From assembly GCF_009709575.1 (NCBI RefSeq), contig NZ_WIXO01000001.1:2792001-2856000 (forward strand): 64,000 bases of DNA, given 5' to 3'. This document shows positions 1 to 11,453 of this stretch, one piece after another. How positions within the stretch are numbered: the stretch's first letter is position 1; every line of letters starts with the position of its first letter. Both the position numbers and the translations under genes were made by a program. The notes below the pieces were generated by a model. That model made no database searches. It saw only the letters and a list, made by a program, of their open reading frames with translations, and was not told the origin of the DNA. This DNA comes from Streptomyces taklimakanensis. Lineage in GTDB: Bacteria > Actinomycetota > Actinomycetes > Streptomycetales > Streptomycetaceae.

Positions 1-369
1 GGCCACCGCCGCGCCCTCGACCGCCTGCTGGAGTTCGGCGACCTTGGCCTGGAGGGCCGCGACCTGGTTCTCCAACTCGATGATGCGCTTGATGCCCGCG
101 AGGTTGATGCCCTCGTCCTGCGACAGCCGCTGCACCTGCCGCAGCATCTGGATGTCACGGGCCGAGTAGCGCCGGCCGCGCCCGGCGGTGCGATCGGGGG
201 AGACGAGACCGAGCCGGTCGTACTGCCGCAGCGTCTGTGGGTGGAGCCCGGAGAGCTGCGCCGCCACGGAGATGACGTAGACGGGTGAGTCGTCCGTCAG
301 CTCGTAGGGGTTGACGCGCCCCCGTCCCTGGCCCTGTCGTCCGCGGCCGTAGCCGTCCATATCGGTCAT
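1..369 (-). CDS. hspR: HspR heat-shock repressor, MerR family (3' end outside window)
   Basis: Transcriptional repressor of the dnaK operon; in Streptomyces HspR uses DnaK as co-repressor and binds HAIR inverted repeats (established for the family). 123 codons are visible and the frame runs off the left edge. After a Gly/Arg-rich N-terminus comes a MerR-type winged helix with VYVISVAAQLSGLHPQTLRQ, then LGLVSPDR and GRGRRYSARDIQML, followed by a heptad-like helix (LENQVAALQAKVAELQQA) typical of MerR dimerisation. The ATG at 369-367 overlaps the dnaJ stop in an ATGA junction, so the gene is translationally coupled as the fourth gene of dnaK-grpE-dnaJ-hspR. A second in-frame ATG lies three codons downstream. 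Confidence 0.95.
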   Translation of the reverse strand, partial: MTDMDGYGRGRQGQGRGRVNPYELTDDSPVYVISVAAQLSGLHPQTLRQYDRLGLVSPDRTAGRGRRYSARDIQMLRQVQRLSQDEGINLAGIKRIIELENQVAALQAKVAELQQAVEGAAVA

Positions 370-1550
370 TCTCCCTTCGCGGCCTCGAACAGCGCCGCCC
401 GCGGGTCCTCTCCCGCGGTCGCTTCACGGTAGGACTCCAGCAGGTCCCGTGCCTTGTCGCCCAGCTTCTTCGGGACCGTCACCTCTATGGTGACCAACAG
501 GTCGCCCCGAGTGCCATCCTTGCGCACCGTTCCCTTGCCCCGGGCGCGCATCGTCCGACCGCTCGGAGTACCGGCCGGCAGCCTGAGAGTGACCGGCGGA
601 CCGCCCAGCGTGGGCACCCTGATCTCGCCGCCGAGCGCCGCCTCCGGGAAGGTGACGGGCACGGTGACGGTCAGGTTGTCGCCCTTGCGGCCGAAGACCG
701 GGTGCGGTTCGACATGGACCACCACGTACAGGTCTCCGTTCGGTCCGCCGCGCTCGCCCGGCGCGCCCTTGCCGCGCAGCCGGATCCGCTGCCCGTCCGA
801 GACGCCCGCGGGGATGCGGACCTGCATCGTGCGGGAGCTCGTCGCCCGACCGCTGCCCTTGCAGACGTCGCACGGGTTCTCGGCGATCAGGCCCCGGCCC
901 TTGCAGTCCACGCACGGGTCGGTGAGCGAGAAGCCGCCCCCGCCGCCGCGGCTGACCTGGCCGGTGCCCACGCAGGTCGGGCAGACCCGCGGGGTGCCGT
1001 TCTTGTCGCCGGTGCCCGAGCAGGCCTTGCACGCCGCCGAGCTGGACATCCGCAGCGGGACCGTGGCCCCGTCCACCGCCTCGGTGAAGCTGAGCGTCAC
1101 CTCGGACTCGATGTCCTGGCCCCGGCGCGGCTGGGTGCGCGCGCCCGGGCCCCGGCCGCCGAACAGGCCGCCGAAGACGTCGCCGAGGCCGCCGCCGAAG
1201 CCGCCCGCGCCTCCTCCGCCGCCGCCTCCGCCCTGGGCGCCTCCGAAGAGGTCGCCCAGGTCGAAGTTGAAGCCGCCGGGGCCGCCCGACGGACCGGCGC
1301 GGAAACCGCCGGCGCCGAACAGGGCGCGCGCCTCGTCGTACTCCTTGCGGCGTTTGGGGTCCCCGAGGACGTCGGCGGCCTCGGAGATCTCCTTGAAGCG
1401 CTCCTCGGCCTTGGTGTCGCCCTTGTTGGCGTCCGGGTGGTACTCGCGGGCGAGCTTCCGGTACGCCTTCTTGATCTCCGCCTCGGTGGCGTCCTTCGGG
1501 ACGCCGAGGATCTTGTAGTAGTCCTTCTCCACGAAGTCCTTCGTACTCAT
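366..1550 (-). CDS. dnaJ: Chaperone DnaJ (Hsp40)
   Basis: Co-chaperone that stimulates DnaK ATPase and delivers unfolded substrates. 394 aa, normal length for type I DnaJ. J domain at about residues 9-75 with HPD at 38-40, a Gly/Phe-rich linker (about 80-145, including runs of GGGGGG), then four CxxCxGxG zinc repeats (CKACSGTG, CPTCVGTG, CVDCKGRG, CDVCKGSG) and the C-terminal substrate-binding beta domains. ATG start with GGAGGG about 10 nt upstream. It sits 33 bp behind grpE and overlaps hspR by 4 bp, the standard actinobacterial order. Confidence 0.97.
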   Translation of the reverse strand: MSTKDFVEKDYYKILGVPKDATEAEIKKAYRKLAREYHPDANKGDTKAEERFKEISEAADVLGDPKRRKEYDEARALFGAGGFRAGPSGGPGGFNFDLGDLFGGAQGGGGGGGGAGGFGGGLGDVFGGLFGGRGPGARTQPRRGQDIESEVTLSFTEAVDGATVPLRMSSSAACKACSGTGDKNGTPRVCPTCVGTGQVSRGGGGGFSLTDPCVDCKGRGLIAENPCDVCKGSGRATSSRTMQVRIPAGVSDGQRIRLRGKGAPGERGGPNGDLYVVVHVEPHPVFGRKGDNLTVTVPVTFPEAALGGEIRVPTLGGPPVTLRLPAGTPSGRTMRARGKGTVRKDGTRGDLLVTIEVTVPKKLGDKARDLLESYREATAGEDPRAALFEAAKGE

Positions 1551-1583
1551 CCCCGGCGTCCCTCCTCTCGGTCTTCCCTCGCG

Positions 1584-4186
<2,603 letters not shown>

Positions 4187-4200
4187 TCAGCGTCAAGAGA

Positions 4201-4221
4201 GCTGAGTCGTGTTGACTCAAC
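4201..4221 (-). promoter_or_regulatory. HAIR operator 2, imperfect, upstream of dnaK
   Basis: Plus strand reads GCTGAGT-N7-ACTCAAC, the same half-site spacing as HAIR 1 with three mismatches to the consensus overall. Lying 32 bp beyond HAIR 1, it makes a tandem operator array like the multiple inverted repeats known upstream of Streptomyces dnaK. Confidence 0.72.
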
Positions 4222-4712
4222 TCTCCTCTCGCAAGCCGGCTCACGCCGGACGACCACCCGTCACTCCGTCCACCCAACTCCCCCTGGACGCCCGGCCGTC
4301 GAGCCGCCCCTCGACCCGCCCCTCGACCCGCCCCGCGGAACGGGGGCGGCTCGCGCGCCCCCCGCGCACGGGAAATCGCACGGAACCCTCGCCGCGCCCC
4401 GGCCGCACCCCGACCCACCCCAGCGCCGGACTCATCCCTTTCTACAGGATTTAAGGGCAATTCAGCGGGTGCGAGGTCTATAGGATGGGCGTCCTCCCCG
4501 CGGTCGCTCCGGACGCCTCCGGCCTCCGCCCCGACCCCCCGGGGAGCCCCCGGGACACCCCCACCCGACAAGGGTCGCCTCAGCGACGCAGATCACCGTA
4601 CGAGTGGCTACAGACGGCCGCCGGCAATGGGTAGTCTCGAACAGATCGGATAAGTTACCGCTTAGTAAGCTTGCAGCAGCAGGCATCGCCCCCGCAGGTT
4701 CGAGGAGCCGTC
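4222..4712. other. Intergenic promoter region between dnaK and the etfD-like gene
   Basis: About 490 bp with no convincing gene; the open frames here are short shadows. The dnaK-proximal end adjoins the HAIR operators. The far end holds a small dyad at 4655-4670 and a GAGGAG ribosome-binding site for the downstream gene. The GC-rich middle shows nothing I can name. Confidence 0.6.
4655..4670 (+). promoter_or_regulatory. Putative operator dyad upstream of etfD-like gene
   Basis: TTAC-N6-GTAA overlaps a perfect 11-bp palindrome GCTTAGTAAGC, in a locally A/T-richer patch about 45 bp before the ATG at 4713. The position suits a repressor operator for a fatty-acid-responsive TetR-type regulator, but the regulator identity is inference only. 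Confidence 0.4.
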
Positions 4713-7022
4713 ATGCAACTCGCCGCGATCGTCGTCTCGCTGGTACTCACCGCGGTCGGCGTTGCGCTCTTGGCCCGCGCCGTCGCGCAGATCTACCGGT
4801 TCGTGAAGCTCGGCCGGCCGGTACCGGCCGGCAGCCGCACCGACCATCCGAAGCAGCGCACGACCACCCTGGTCAAGGAGTTCCTCGGCCACACCCGGAT
4901 GAACCGGTGGGGGATCGTCGGCGTCGCCCACTGGTTCGTCGCGATCGGCTTCCTGACCCTCCCGCCGACGCTCGCCCAGGCGTACGGACAGCTCTTCCGG
5001 GCCGACTGGACCCTTCCCGTCCTCGGCGGCTTCCTGCCGTTCGAGATGTACATCGAGTTCATCGGCCTGGCGACGGTCCTGGGCATCGCCGTCCTGATCG
5101 CGATCCGGCTGCTCAACCTGCCCACCCGCCCCGGCCGCAAGTCCCGCTTCGCCGGTTCGACGGCCTGGCAGGCGTACTTCGTCGAGTACGTCATCCTCAC
5201 CATCGGTCTGGCGATCCTCGTGCTGCGCGGCCTGGAGGGCGCGATCCACCACGTCGAGGGCTACGAGGCGGCGTACTTCGTCTCCTACCCCCTGGTCGAG
5301 GCCTTCGACGGGCTGGAGACCGGCACGCTGCAGAACCTGATCTACTTCACCGCCATGGTCAAGATCGGCGTCTCGATGATCTGGATGATCACGGTGTCGC
5401 TCAACACCGCCATGGGCGTCGCCTGGCACCGCTTCCTGGCCTTCCCCAACATCTGGTTCAAGCGCGAGTCGAACGGCGAGGTGGCGCTCGGTCCGCTGCA
5501 GCCGATGACCTCGGGCGGCAAGCCGATCGACTTCGAGACCGTGTTCGACGACGAGGAGGAGGGCGAGGAGACCACCTTCGGCGTCTCCCAGGTCGAGCAG
5601 TTCTCCTGGAAGGGCATCCTCGACTTCTCCACCTGCACCGAGTGCGGTCGCTGCCAGTCGCAGTGCCCCGCCTGGAACACCGGCAAGCCGCTCTCCCCGA
5701 AGCTGCTGATCATGTCGCTGCGCGACCACGCGCACGCCAAGGCCCCCTACCTGCTGGCCGGCGGCGGCAAGACCGCGGAGGGCGAGGAGAAGGCGAGCGA
5801 GGAGCAGCTCGCGAACGTTCCGGCCGCCGCCCTGGCGGAGGCCGAGCGTCCGCTGGTCGGCACGCTGGAGGAGAACGGCGTCATCGACCCGGACGTGCTG
5901 TGGTCCTGCACCACCTGCGGCGCCTGCGTCGAGCAGTGCCCCGTCGACATCGAGCACGTCGACCACATCGTCGACATGCGCCGCTACCAGGTGATGATCG
6001 AGAGCTCCTTCCCGAGCGAGGCCGGGACGATGCTCAAGAACCTGGAGAAGAAGGGCAACCCCTGGGGCCTGGCCAAGAAGCAGCGGCTGGAGTGGACGAA
6101 GGAGTTCCAGCGGGAGACGGGCTTCGAGGTCCCGGTCGTCGGCAAGGACATCGAGGACCTGTCCGAGGTCGACTACCTGTACTGGGTCGGTTGCGCCGGC
6201 GCCCTGGAGGACCGGGCCAAGAAGACCACCAAGGCCTTCGCCGAACTGCTGCACATCGCGGGCGTGAAGTTCGCGATCATGGGCGGCGACGAGAAGTGCA
6301 CCGGTGACTCCGCCCGCCGACTGGGCAACGAGTTCCTCTTCCAGCAGCTCGGCCAGGAGAACGTCGGGATGCTGAACATGGCCTTCGGCGAGTCCGAACC
6401 GGACGAGGACGGCACCGGGGGCGTCACCGTCGAGCGGTCCAAGAAGAAGATCGTCGCGACCTGCCCGCACTGCTTCAACACGATCGCCAACGAGTACCCG
6501 CAGCTCGGCGGGCACTACGAGGTCATCCACCACACGCAACTGCTCCAGCACCTCGTGGACGAGGGGAAGCTGGTGCCGGTCACCCCGGTCGAGGGTCTGA
6601 TCACCTACCACGACCCGTGCTACCTGGGCCGCCACAACAAGGTCTACACGCCGCCGCGCGAGATCATCGGCAAGGTGCCCGGCCTGCGCAACGAGGAGAT
6701 GCACCGCCACAAGGAGCGGGGCTTCTGCTGCGGCGCCGGCGGCGCGCGGATGTGGATGGAGGAGCGCATCGGCAAGCGCATCAACACCGAGCGCGTGGAC
6801 GAGGCGCTCTCCCTCGACCCGGACATCGTCTCCACCGCCTGCCCGTTCTGCCTGGTGATGCTGACCGACTCGGTCAACGGCAAGAAGAACGAGGGCAAGG
6901 CCAAGGAGAGCGTCCAGGTCGTGGACGTGGCCCAGCTCCTGCTGGAGTCGGTGAAGACCCCCGCCGGGCCCGAGGGCACCAGCGGCGCGGAGTCCGCTCC
7001 CGAGCCCGAGCCCGCCACGTAG
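4713..7022 (+). CDS. EtfD/FadF-like membrane iron-sulfur ETF:(mena)quinone oxidoreductase
   Basis: Predicted to pass electrons from electron-transfer flavoprotein, reduced during fatty-acid beta-oxidation, into membrane quinone, like mycobacterial EtfD and Bacillus FadF. 769 aa. The N-terminal third has about five membrane segments (starting MQLAAIVVSLVL; later IEFIGLATVLGIAVLIAI and VEYVILTIGLAILVL) resembling a NarI-type cytochrome unit. Two 4Fe-4S motifs follow (CTECGRCQSQCP and CTTCGACVEQCP), then two cysteine-rich CCG domains (WVGCAGALED...KCTGDS and YHDPCYLGRHN...FCCGAGG). An in-frame TTG lies 14 codons upstream, but the ATG at 4713 follows GAGGAG at a good distance. A strong terminator follows at 7052. 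Confidence 0.85.
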   Translation: MQLAAIVVSLVLTAVGVALLARAVAQIYRFVKLGRPVPAGSRTDHPKQRTTTLVKEFLGHTRMNRWGIVGVAHWFVAIGFLTLPPTLAQAYGQLFRADWTLPVLGGFLPFEMYIEFIGLATVLGIAVLIAIRLLNLPTRPGRKSRFAGSTAWQAYFVEYVILTIGLAILVLRGLEGAIHHVEGYEAAYFVSYPLVEAFDGLETGTLQNLIYFTAMVKIGVSMIWMITVSLNTAMGVAWHRFLAFPNIWFKRESNGEVALGPLQPMTSGGKPIDFETVFDDEEEGEETTFGVSQVEQFSWKGILDFSTCTECGRCQSQCPAWNTGKPLSPKLLIMSLRDHAHAKAPYLLAGGGKTAEGEEKASEEQLANVPAAALAEAERPLVGTLEENGVIDPDVLWSCTTCGACVEQCPVDIEHVDHIVDMRRYQVMIESSFPSEAGTMLKNLEKKGNPWGLAKKQRLEWTKEFQRETGFEVPVVGKDIEDLSEVDYLYWVGCAGALEDRAKKTTKAFAELLHIAGVKFAIMGGDEKCTGDSARRLGNEFLFQQLGQENVGMLNMAFGESEPDEDGTGGVTVERSKKKIVATCPHCFNTIANEYPQLGGHYEVIHHTQLLQHLVDEGKLVPVTPVEGLITYHDPCYLGRHNKVYTPPREIIGKVPGLRNEEMHRHKERGFCCGAGGARMWMEERIGKRINTERVDEALSLDPDIVSTACPFCLVMLTDSVNGKKNEGKAKESVQVVDVAQLLLESVKTPAGPEGTSGAESAPEPEPAT

Positions 7023-7051
7023 GCCACCGGACGACCCGTTCACCGGCGCGC

Positions 7052-7084
7052 ACGGCCGGCCCCGCCTCCCGCGGGGCCGGCCGT
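7052..7084 (+). terminator. Hairpin terminator after etfD-like gene
   Basis: Perfect 14-bp stem (ACGGCCGGCCCCGC and its complement) with a 5-nt loop, 30 bp after the stop codon; no U-tract, as usual in this GC range. Confidence 0.75.
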
Positions 7085-7287
7085 CGCCGTGTGCGGGACC
7101 GGACGTCCGGGGCGCCCCGGGCACCCGGTCCCGCGCCGCGCCGGCGCCGCCCTGGTGCCACCCCCACCCGGCGCCGGGGGACGGCCACAGGGGGTTCCCC
7201 CAGGGGATGTCACATCTCGGCGGCAAAGCCCCTCCCACACCCCGCCCCACGGCCTCGCGCTCCGCCGGACGCGGTACGTTCGAGGGC

Positions 7288-8277
7288 GTGGCTGGATTCA
7301 GGATGGGACGCGGCCGGGACCCCCGGAACGCACAGCAGCATGGGCAGCACCCCCCGCAGCACCCCCCGCGGCAGGCGCCCGGAGCGCACGGGCAGCCGCC
7401 GTACGGTCCTCCCGGGCGACCCGGACCCGGCGGCCCCGGCCCCGGCGGGCCGGGGCAGCCCCTGTGGCGCCAGGGGGGCGACGGGCACGGCGAGCCGGAG
7501 TACTTCGGCGACCCCGGTCACGGCGGCCACGCGGGCCACGGCGGCCACGGCGGTCACGGCCACCCGGGGCACGGGCGGCCCGCCGGGCACGACCCGTACG
7601 CCGACACCCCCGGTCACACCCAGGTGTTCAGCCTCGGCGAGGCGCCCGACCACGGGGGCCCGGCCCCCCACCAGGGCGGCGACGGCTACACCGCCGGCAG
7701 CACCTACGGCGCCGGGCAGCCGACGGCACCCACCGGACCGCGGCCGCACTGGAAGCAGCTGCTGAGCGGGATCGTGCTGCGCCCCGACGCCACCTTCTGG
7801 CGGATGCGCGACCACTCGGTGTGGGGCCCCGCGCTGATCGTCACCTTCCTCTACGGCCTGCTCGCCGTCTTCGGCTTCGGCGAGGCCCGCGAGGACGCGA
7901 TCAACTCCACCCTCTCCAACGCCGTCCCGTACGTGCTGATCACCGGCGTGGCCGTGGTGGTCTCCGCCCTGCTGATGGGCGTGGTCACCCACACCCTGGC
8001 CCGTCAGCTCGGCGGCAACGGCCTGTGGGCGCCGACGGTCGGCCTGTCGATGCTGATCATGTCGCTCACGGACGCCCCCCGGCTGCTGCTGGCGATGTTC
8101 CTGGGCGGCGACGCCTCGGTGGTCCAGGTCGTGGGCTGGATCACCTGGCTCGCGGCGGGGGCGCTGCTGACCCTGATGGTCCGCCGCTCCCACGAGTTGC
8201 CCTGGCCGAAGGCGCTGGGCGCCTCCGCCATCCAACTGGTGGCGCTCCTGGCCCTGTTCAAGCTCGGCACACTGTAG
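7288..8277 (+). CDS. Yip1-family integral membrane protein with Gly/His/Pro-rich N-terminus
   Basis: 329 aa, cell-membrane protein of unknown biochemical role. Residues about 1-150 are low-complexity, dominated by Gly, His, Pro and Gln with a block of GHGGHAGHGGHGGHGHPGHG. The second half, from WKQLLSGIVLRPDATFWRM, is a Yip1-type domain with five hydrophobic segments (ALIVTFLYGLLAVFGFG, YVLITGVAVVVSALLMGVV, LSMLIMSLTDAPRLLLAMFLGG, VGWITWLAAGALLTLMV, SAIQLVALLALF). The GTG at 7288 is chosen because upstream codons are compositionally random; an ATG five codons later is an alternative. The gene has its own converging terminator. Confidence 0.75.
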   Translation: MAGFRMGRGRDPRNAQQHGQHPPQHPPRQAPGAHGQPPYGPPGRPGPGGPGPGGPGQPLWRQGGDGHGEPEYFGDPGHGGHAGHGGHGGHGHPGHGRPAGHDPYADTPGHTQVFSLGEAPDHGGPAPHQGGDGYTAGSTYGAGQPTAPTGPRPHWKQLLSGIVLRPDATFWRMRDHSVWGPALIVTFLYGLLAVFGFGEAREDAINSTLSNAVPYVLITGVAVVVSALLMGVVTHTLARQLGGNGLWAPTVGLSMLIMSLTDAPRLLLAMFLGGDASVVQVVGWITWLAAGALLTLMVRRSHELPWPKALGASAIQLVALLALFKLGTL

Positions 8278-8343
8278 GAGCGCTGCGGGAGCGCCGTAGG
8301 GGCGCCGAACTCCACGGTGCGCCACGGCACCGGTCGACGTGGC

Positions 8344-8368
8344 GGGGCCCGCGCGGCGCGCGGGCCCC
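8344..8368. terminator. Bidirectional hairpin between convergent genes
   Basis: Perfect 11-bp stem GGGGCCCGCGC with a 3-nt loop, between the stop codons of the Yip1-like gene (plus) and the SGNH hydrolase (minus). Confidence 0.65.
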
Positions 8369-8458
8369 GGCCCTTCTCCCCCGGGGTCCCGTCCCCCGGG
8401 ATCCCGGCCCTGTGTTCTTCCTCCAGGGTCTGCGTGCGGCCCGACCGGCCCGACCGGT

Positions 8459-10048
8459 TCAGCCCTCCCGGACGAACCGTTGCCGGTCGGATCCGTCACA
8501 CGGCCGAAGCCGCACGGTCTCGCGCGGCCCCGGCGCCGTCAGGCACAGCTCCCGGGCCGCCTCCGGCCGGAGGGTGTCGCCGTCCCGGACGAAGCGCCGG
8601 CCGGCGCCGCCGTGGCAGTCGTACAACCGGACGGCCACCCCCGCCTCGTGACGACCGCCCGGCACGTCCACGCACCGGTCGTGGGTGAGCTCGACGTGGA
8701 GGGCACGCTGCTCGGCGTCGTACCACCAGCCCTGGTGCCGGCCGCCGTCGCAGTCGCCCAGGCGCACCGGCGTCCCGTTCCGGCCGGTGGTCCCGTCGAC
8801 GCCCAGGCAGGTGGACCAGGCGACGTTCCGCAGGGGCGCGAAGTGGTCGTCCCACGCCCCCGCGTACAGCGCGGGCGACCCCGTGCCGGCGGCGTCGGCG
8901 CACGACGCCTCACGCGCCTCCGTCCCGTGCAGCCGCGTCAGACAGGCGGCGAAGGCGCCGTGCCCGCGGTGGTTGGGGTGGAAGGACTGGCGCACGGAGT
9001 TGAAGTCCGGCGGGAAGGGATTGGTCGGATCCACCCACAGCCCGCGCGCCCGGGGGGCCTCCATGCACACCTCGTGACCGTGGAAGAGCCGCGAGGCGTC
9101 CAGGAACGTGACGCCGGCGCGCCGGGCGGCCTCGCGCATCCCGGTGGCGAACAGCGGCACGGCGTGGTCACGCGCCCAGCGGGCGTCCTCGTCGTGGACG
9201 GTGCAGCCGCCGGGGAGCTTCCCCCGGTAGTGGGGGTTGTCGCGGACGTCGGGGCCGATGGGGCCGGGATAGCCGAGCAGTACGAGCCGGTAGTCGTCGT
9301 CGGCGTAGCCCGCCTCCCGCATCACGGTCCGCAGGTCGCGCGCGGTCCGCTCGACCTTGGGCACCAGGCCGTCGATCCGGGCCTGCCAGCCGTCGGCGTA
9401 GGTGGGGGCGCACGGGCCCCGGAGCAGGAACCAGCGCGCCACGCAGTCGGTCATCACCGGGCCGAACCGCAGGTCGTCGTTGGCGCCCACGACCAGCAGC
9501 ACCATCGACAGCCGCGTGGTGCGGGCGGCGATCGCCAGGCTGTCGCTCTGCACCAACTCGTCGGCGTACTGCTTCCGTCCGCCGATGCGGACGTTGTCGG
9601 TGGACGCTCCGGAACACGCCACGTTGTACGTGACGTCCACGGGGATGCCGGTGCGGTGGACGGCGGCGTCGGGCGAGCGGTGGCACCAGTTGTCGGGGCC
9701 GTCCGTGCCCGGCTCGTACGTGCCAACGCCCTCGCCGGAGATCTCGCTGTCGCCCAGGGAGATCAGCGCGGTCTTCCGCTCCTCCACGGGACGCGGCGCG
9801 GGGTCGCCGTACAGCGCTCGGGCCCACTCGGCGCGGATCTCCTCCAGCTCGGGCGGCAGCGGGACGGCCCGCCGGGCCGCCGGCCGGTCGGTCGCCGCGG
9901 CGGGCGCCGCCGCCAGGAGCCCGGTCAGGGTGGTCAGCGCCGCGACGGCGGCCAGGGCGCCGCGCACCGCGCGCGTCCGGCGGCCGCGTGCCTCCCCGCC
10001 TCCACCCGTCGTCCCTCGCCGTCCTACGAGCCGTCTCGCACGTTCCAT
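8459..10048 (-). CDS. Secreted SGNH/GDSL hydrolase with C-terminal ricin-type lectin domain
   Basis: Probable extracellular esterase/lipase-type hydrolase targeted to carbohydrate. 529 aa. Signal peptide at about 1-53 (Arg-rich n-region, ALAAVAALTTLTGLLAAAPAA, cleavage near AAATD). SGNH blocks: GDSEISGEG at 99-107 (nucleophile Ser101), ACSGAS (Gly block), VVGANDDL (Asn block), and SFHPNHRGHGAF with the catalytic His. The C-terminal 130 residues carry repeated Cys and Gln-x-Trp-like motifs (WSTCLGVDG, HQGWWYDAEQ, CVDVPGG, CLTAPGP) of a ricin B-type beta-trefoil. ATG at 10048 with GAGGGAG 6 nt upstream. Monocistronic. Confidence 0.88.
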   Translation of the reverse strand: MERARRLVGRRGTTGGGGEARGRRTRAVRGALAAVAALTTLTGLLAAAPAAATDRPAARRAVPLPPELEEIRAEWARALYGDPAPRPVEERKTALISLGDSEISGEGVGTYEPGTDGPDNWCHRSPDAAVHRTGIPVDVTYNVACSGASTDNVRIGGRKQYADELVQSDSLAIAARTTRLSMVLLVVGANDDLRFGPVMTDCVARWFLLRGPCAPTYADGWQARIDGLVPKVERTARDLRTVMREAGYADDDYRLVLLGYPGPIGPDVRDNPHYRGKLPGGCTVHDEDARWARDHAVPLFATGMREAARRAGVTFLDASRLFHGHEVCMEAPRARGLWVDPTNPFPPDFNSVRQSFHPNHRGHGAFAACLTRLHGTEAREASCADAAGTGSPALYAGAWDDHFAPLRNVAWSTCLGVDGTTGRNGTPVRLGDCDGGRHQGWWYDAEQRALHVELTHDRCVDVPGGRHEAGVAVRLYDCHGGAGRRFVRDGDTLRPEAARELCLTAPGPRETVRLRPCDGSDRQRFVREG

Positions 10049-10131
10049 GGGGGCTCCCTCTCCGGGGGCAACACCAGTTACCCACGGTATTTACCTGCTG
10101 TCGGACCGTTCCGAAACCCCCCGCGTACGCG

Positions 10132-11310
10132 TCAGTCGGCCAGGTCGCGGCAGCGCATCGCGAACAGCGCCGTGGCCGCGTCCACCGGGCGCGTGGGATC
10201 GAGGCCGGTCAACTCGGTGAACCGACGCAACCGGTTGAGGACGGTGTTGCGGTGGCAGTACAGCGCGCCGGAGGTCTCGGCGACCGACCCGGAACCGCAG
10301 TACACGACCACCGTCTCCAGCAGCCGCTCCCGCTCGTGCGGCGGCAGCGGGTCCAGCGCGGAGAGCACCGAGTCGCCCAGCATCCCCGCCACCGGCCCCA
10401 GCCCGGCCGCGGCCACCGGCATCCAGGCATCGGTCAGCGTCACCGGCCCGGCGACGTCCGGGTCCATCACCACGGCCACCGCCTCCGCCGCCCGGACGAC
10501 CTCCGGCACCCTGGCCAGCCCGTGCGCCGGCGGACCGACCGCGCACGGCACATCCTCCAGCCAGGACGGCGGTGGGGCCTCGACGCCGCGCGGCAGTCGG
10601 GCGACGAGCACCAGCATCCCCTGGTGTTGCTGCAGATGGGTGGTGTGGCCCGTCATCCGGCCGGCCACCGCGCGCCGCATCGCGTCCTGGGAGGCGGGAG
10701 GCGCGATCGCCACCGCGAACACGTCCTGGGCGCTCACCCTCAGCAGGGTCGCCACCTGGGCGACGAGTTGCTGGTCCCGGCCGTCGGACGACAGCAGCCG
10801 CCCCATCAGGGCCGTCCGCTGCCGCTCCTGCTCCCGGGCGAGCACGGCCACCTCGTCCAGGTAGGCGGCGTGCACGTGCACCGTGTGGAACTCCACCGCC
10901 TCCCACACCCGCACCGCGCCGCGCGTCAGTTCCGGCAGCTCCTCGGGCGCCACCCGCTCCAGGAAGACCGTCCAGATCACCCGGAAGTCCATCCGCACCG
11001 CCTGCAGCAGCTTCTCCAGCGGCACCCCCTGGTGGGCCCGGCGACGCCCCAGCCGCTCGGGCACCGCCCGCAGCTCCTCGCGCAGCGGCAACCCGCCGAT
11101 CAGCCGCAGCAGCAGCTCGAAGGAGTCGCGGGCGGTGTCACGGAGGTCCTCGGGGGCGACGGTGGAGCGGTAGTCCTCGAAGTCGGAGACCTCGGCGACG
11201 TACCGGCCCACCAGGTCGTCCAGGTGGTCCAGGCAGTCGCGGGCCAGCCGGCGCAGCCGGGCGTGGACGGCCTCGTCCGACCCGCCGGCCGAGGACGGCG
11301 AATTGTGCAT
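10132..11310 (-). CDS. PucR-family transcriptional regulator
   Basis: 392 aa. Helical N-terminal ligand or regulatory region ([19 protein letters not shown]...), a GGDEF-like central region, and the characteristic C-terminal PucR helix-turn-helix (about 335-385: [39 protein letters not shown]). PucR-type proteins commonly control purine/allantoin or other nitrogen catabolism. It is transcribed divergently from ureAB, 143 bp away, so it is the likely local regulator of the urease-amidohydrolase-transporter operon. No clear Shine-Dalgarno precedes the ATG at 11310, so the start is not certain. Confidence 0.82.
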   Translation of the reverse strand: MHNSPSSAGGSDEAVHARLRRLARDCLDHLDDLVGRYVAEVSDFEDYRSTVAPEDLRDTARDSFELLLRLIGGLPLREELRAVPERLGRRRAHQGVPLEKLLQAVRMDFRVIWTVFLERVAPEELPELTRGAVRVWEAVEFHTVHVHAAYLDEVAVLAREQERQRTALMGRLLSSDGRDQQLVAQVATLLRVSAQDVFAVAIAPPASQDAMRRAVAGRMTGHTTHLQQHQGMLVLVARLPRGVEAPPPSWLEDVPCAVGPPAHGLARVPEVVRAAEAVAVVMDPDVAGPVTLTDAWMPVAAAGLGPVAGMLGDSVLSALDPLPPHERERLLETVVVYCGSGSVAETSGALYCHRNTVLNRLRRFTELTGLDPTRPVDAATALFAMRCRDLAD

Positions 11311-11357
11311 GTGCCCATTATCGGAGCCGCAGCTCGAAGCGTCCCGTCATTGTTCGT

Positions 11358-11373
11358 CCCCTCGCCCGAGGGG
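11358..11373. promoter_or_regulatory. Small dyad in the pucR-ureAB divergent promoter region
   Basis: CCCCTCG-CC-CGAGGGG is a perfect 7-bp inverted repeat with a 2-nt centre, in the 143-bp divergent intergenic region. It is a candidate binding site for the adjacent PucR regulator; its function is inferred from location only. Confidence 0.3.
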
Positions 11374-11453
11374 CACGCTGCTGGGCATACCGGAAAAGCC
11401 CGAGGCCCGGCGGAGCCGCCGACGGCCGCACCCGACTCCGAGGGAACACTCCC

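Noticed and set aside
4662..7250. 862-codon open frame opposite the EtfD-like gene
   Set aside because: Mirror-frame translation rich in Val/Asp/Leu/His repeats without domain features; the plus-strand gene is clear.
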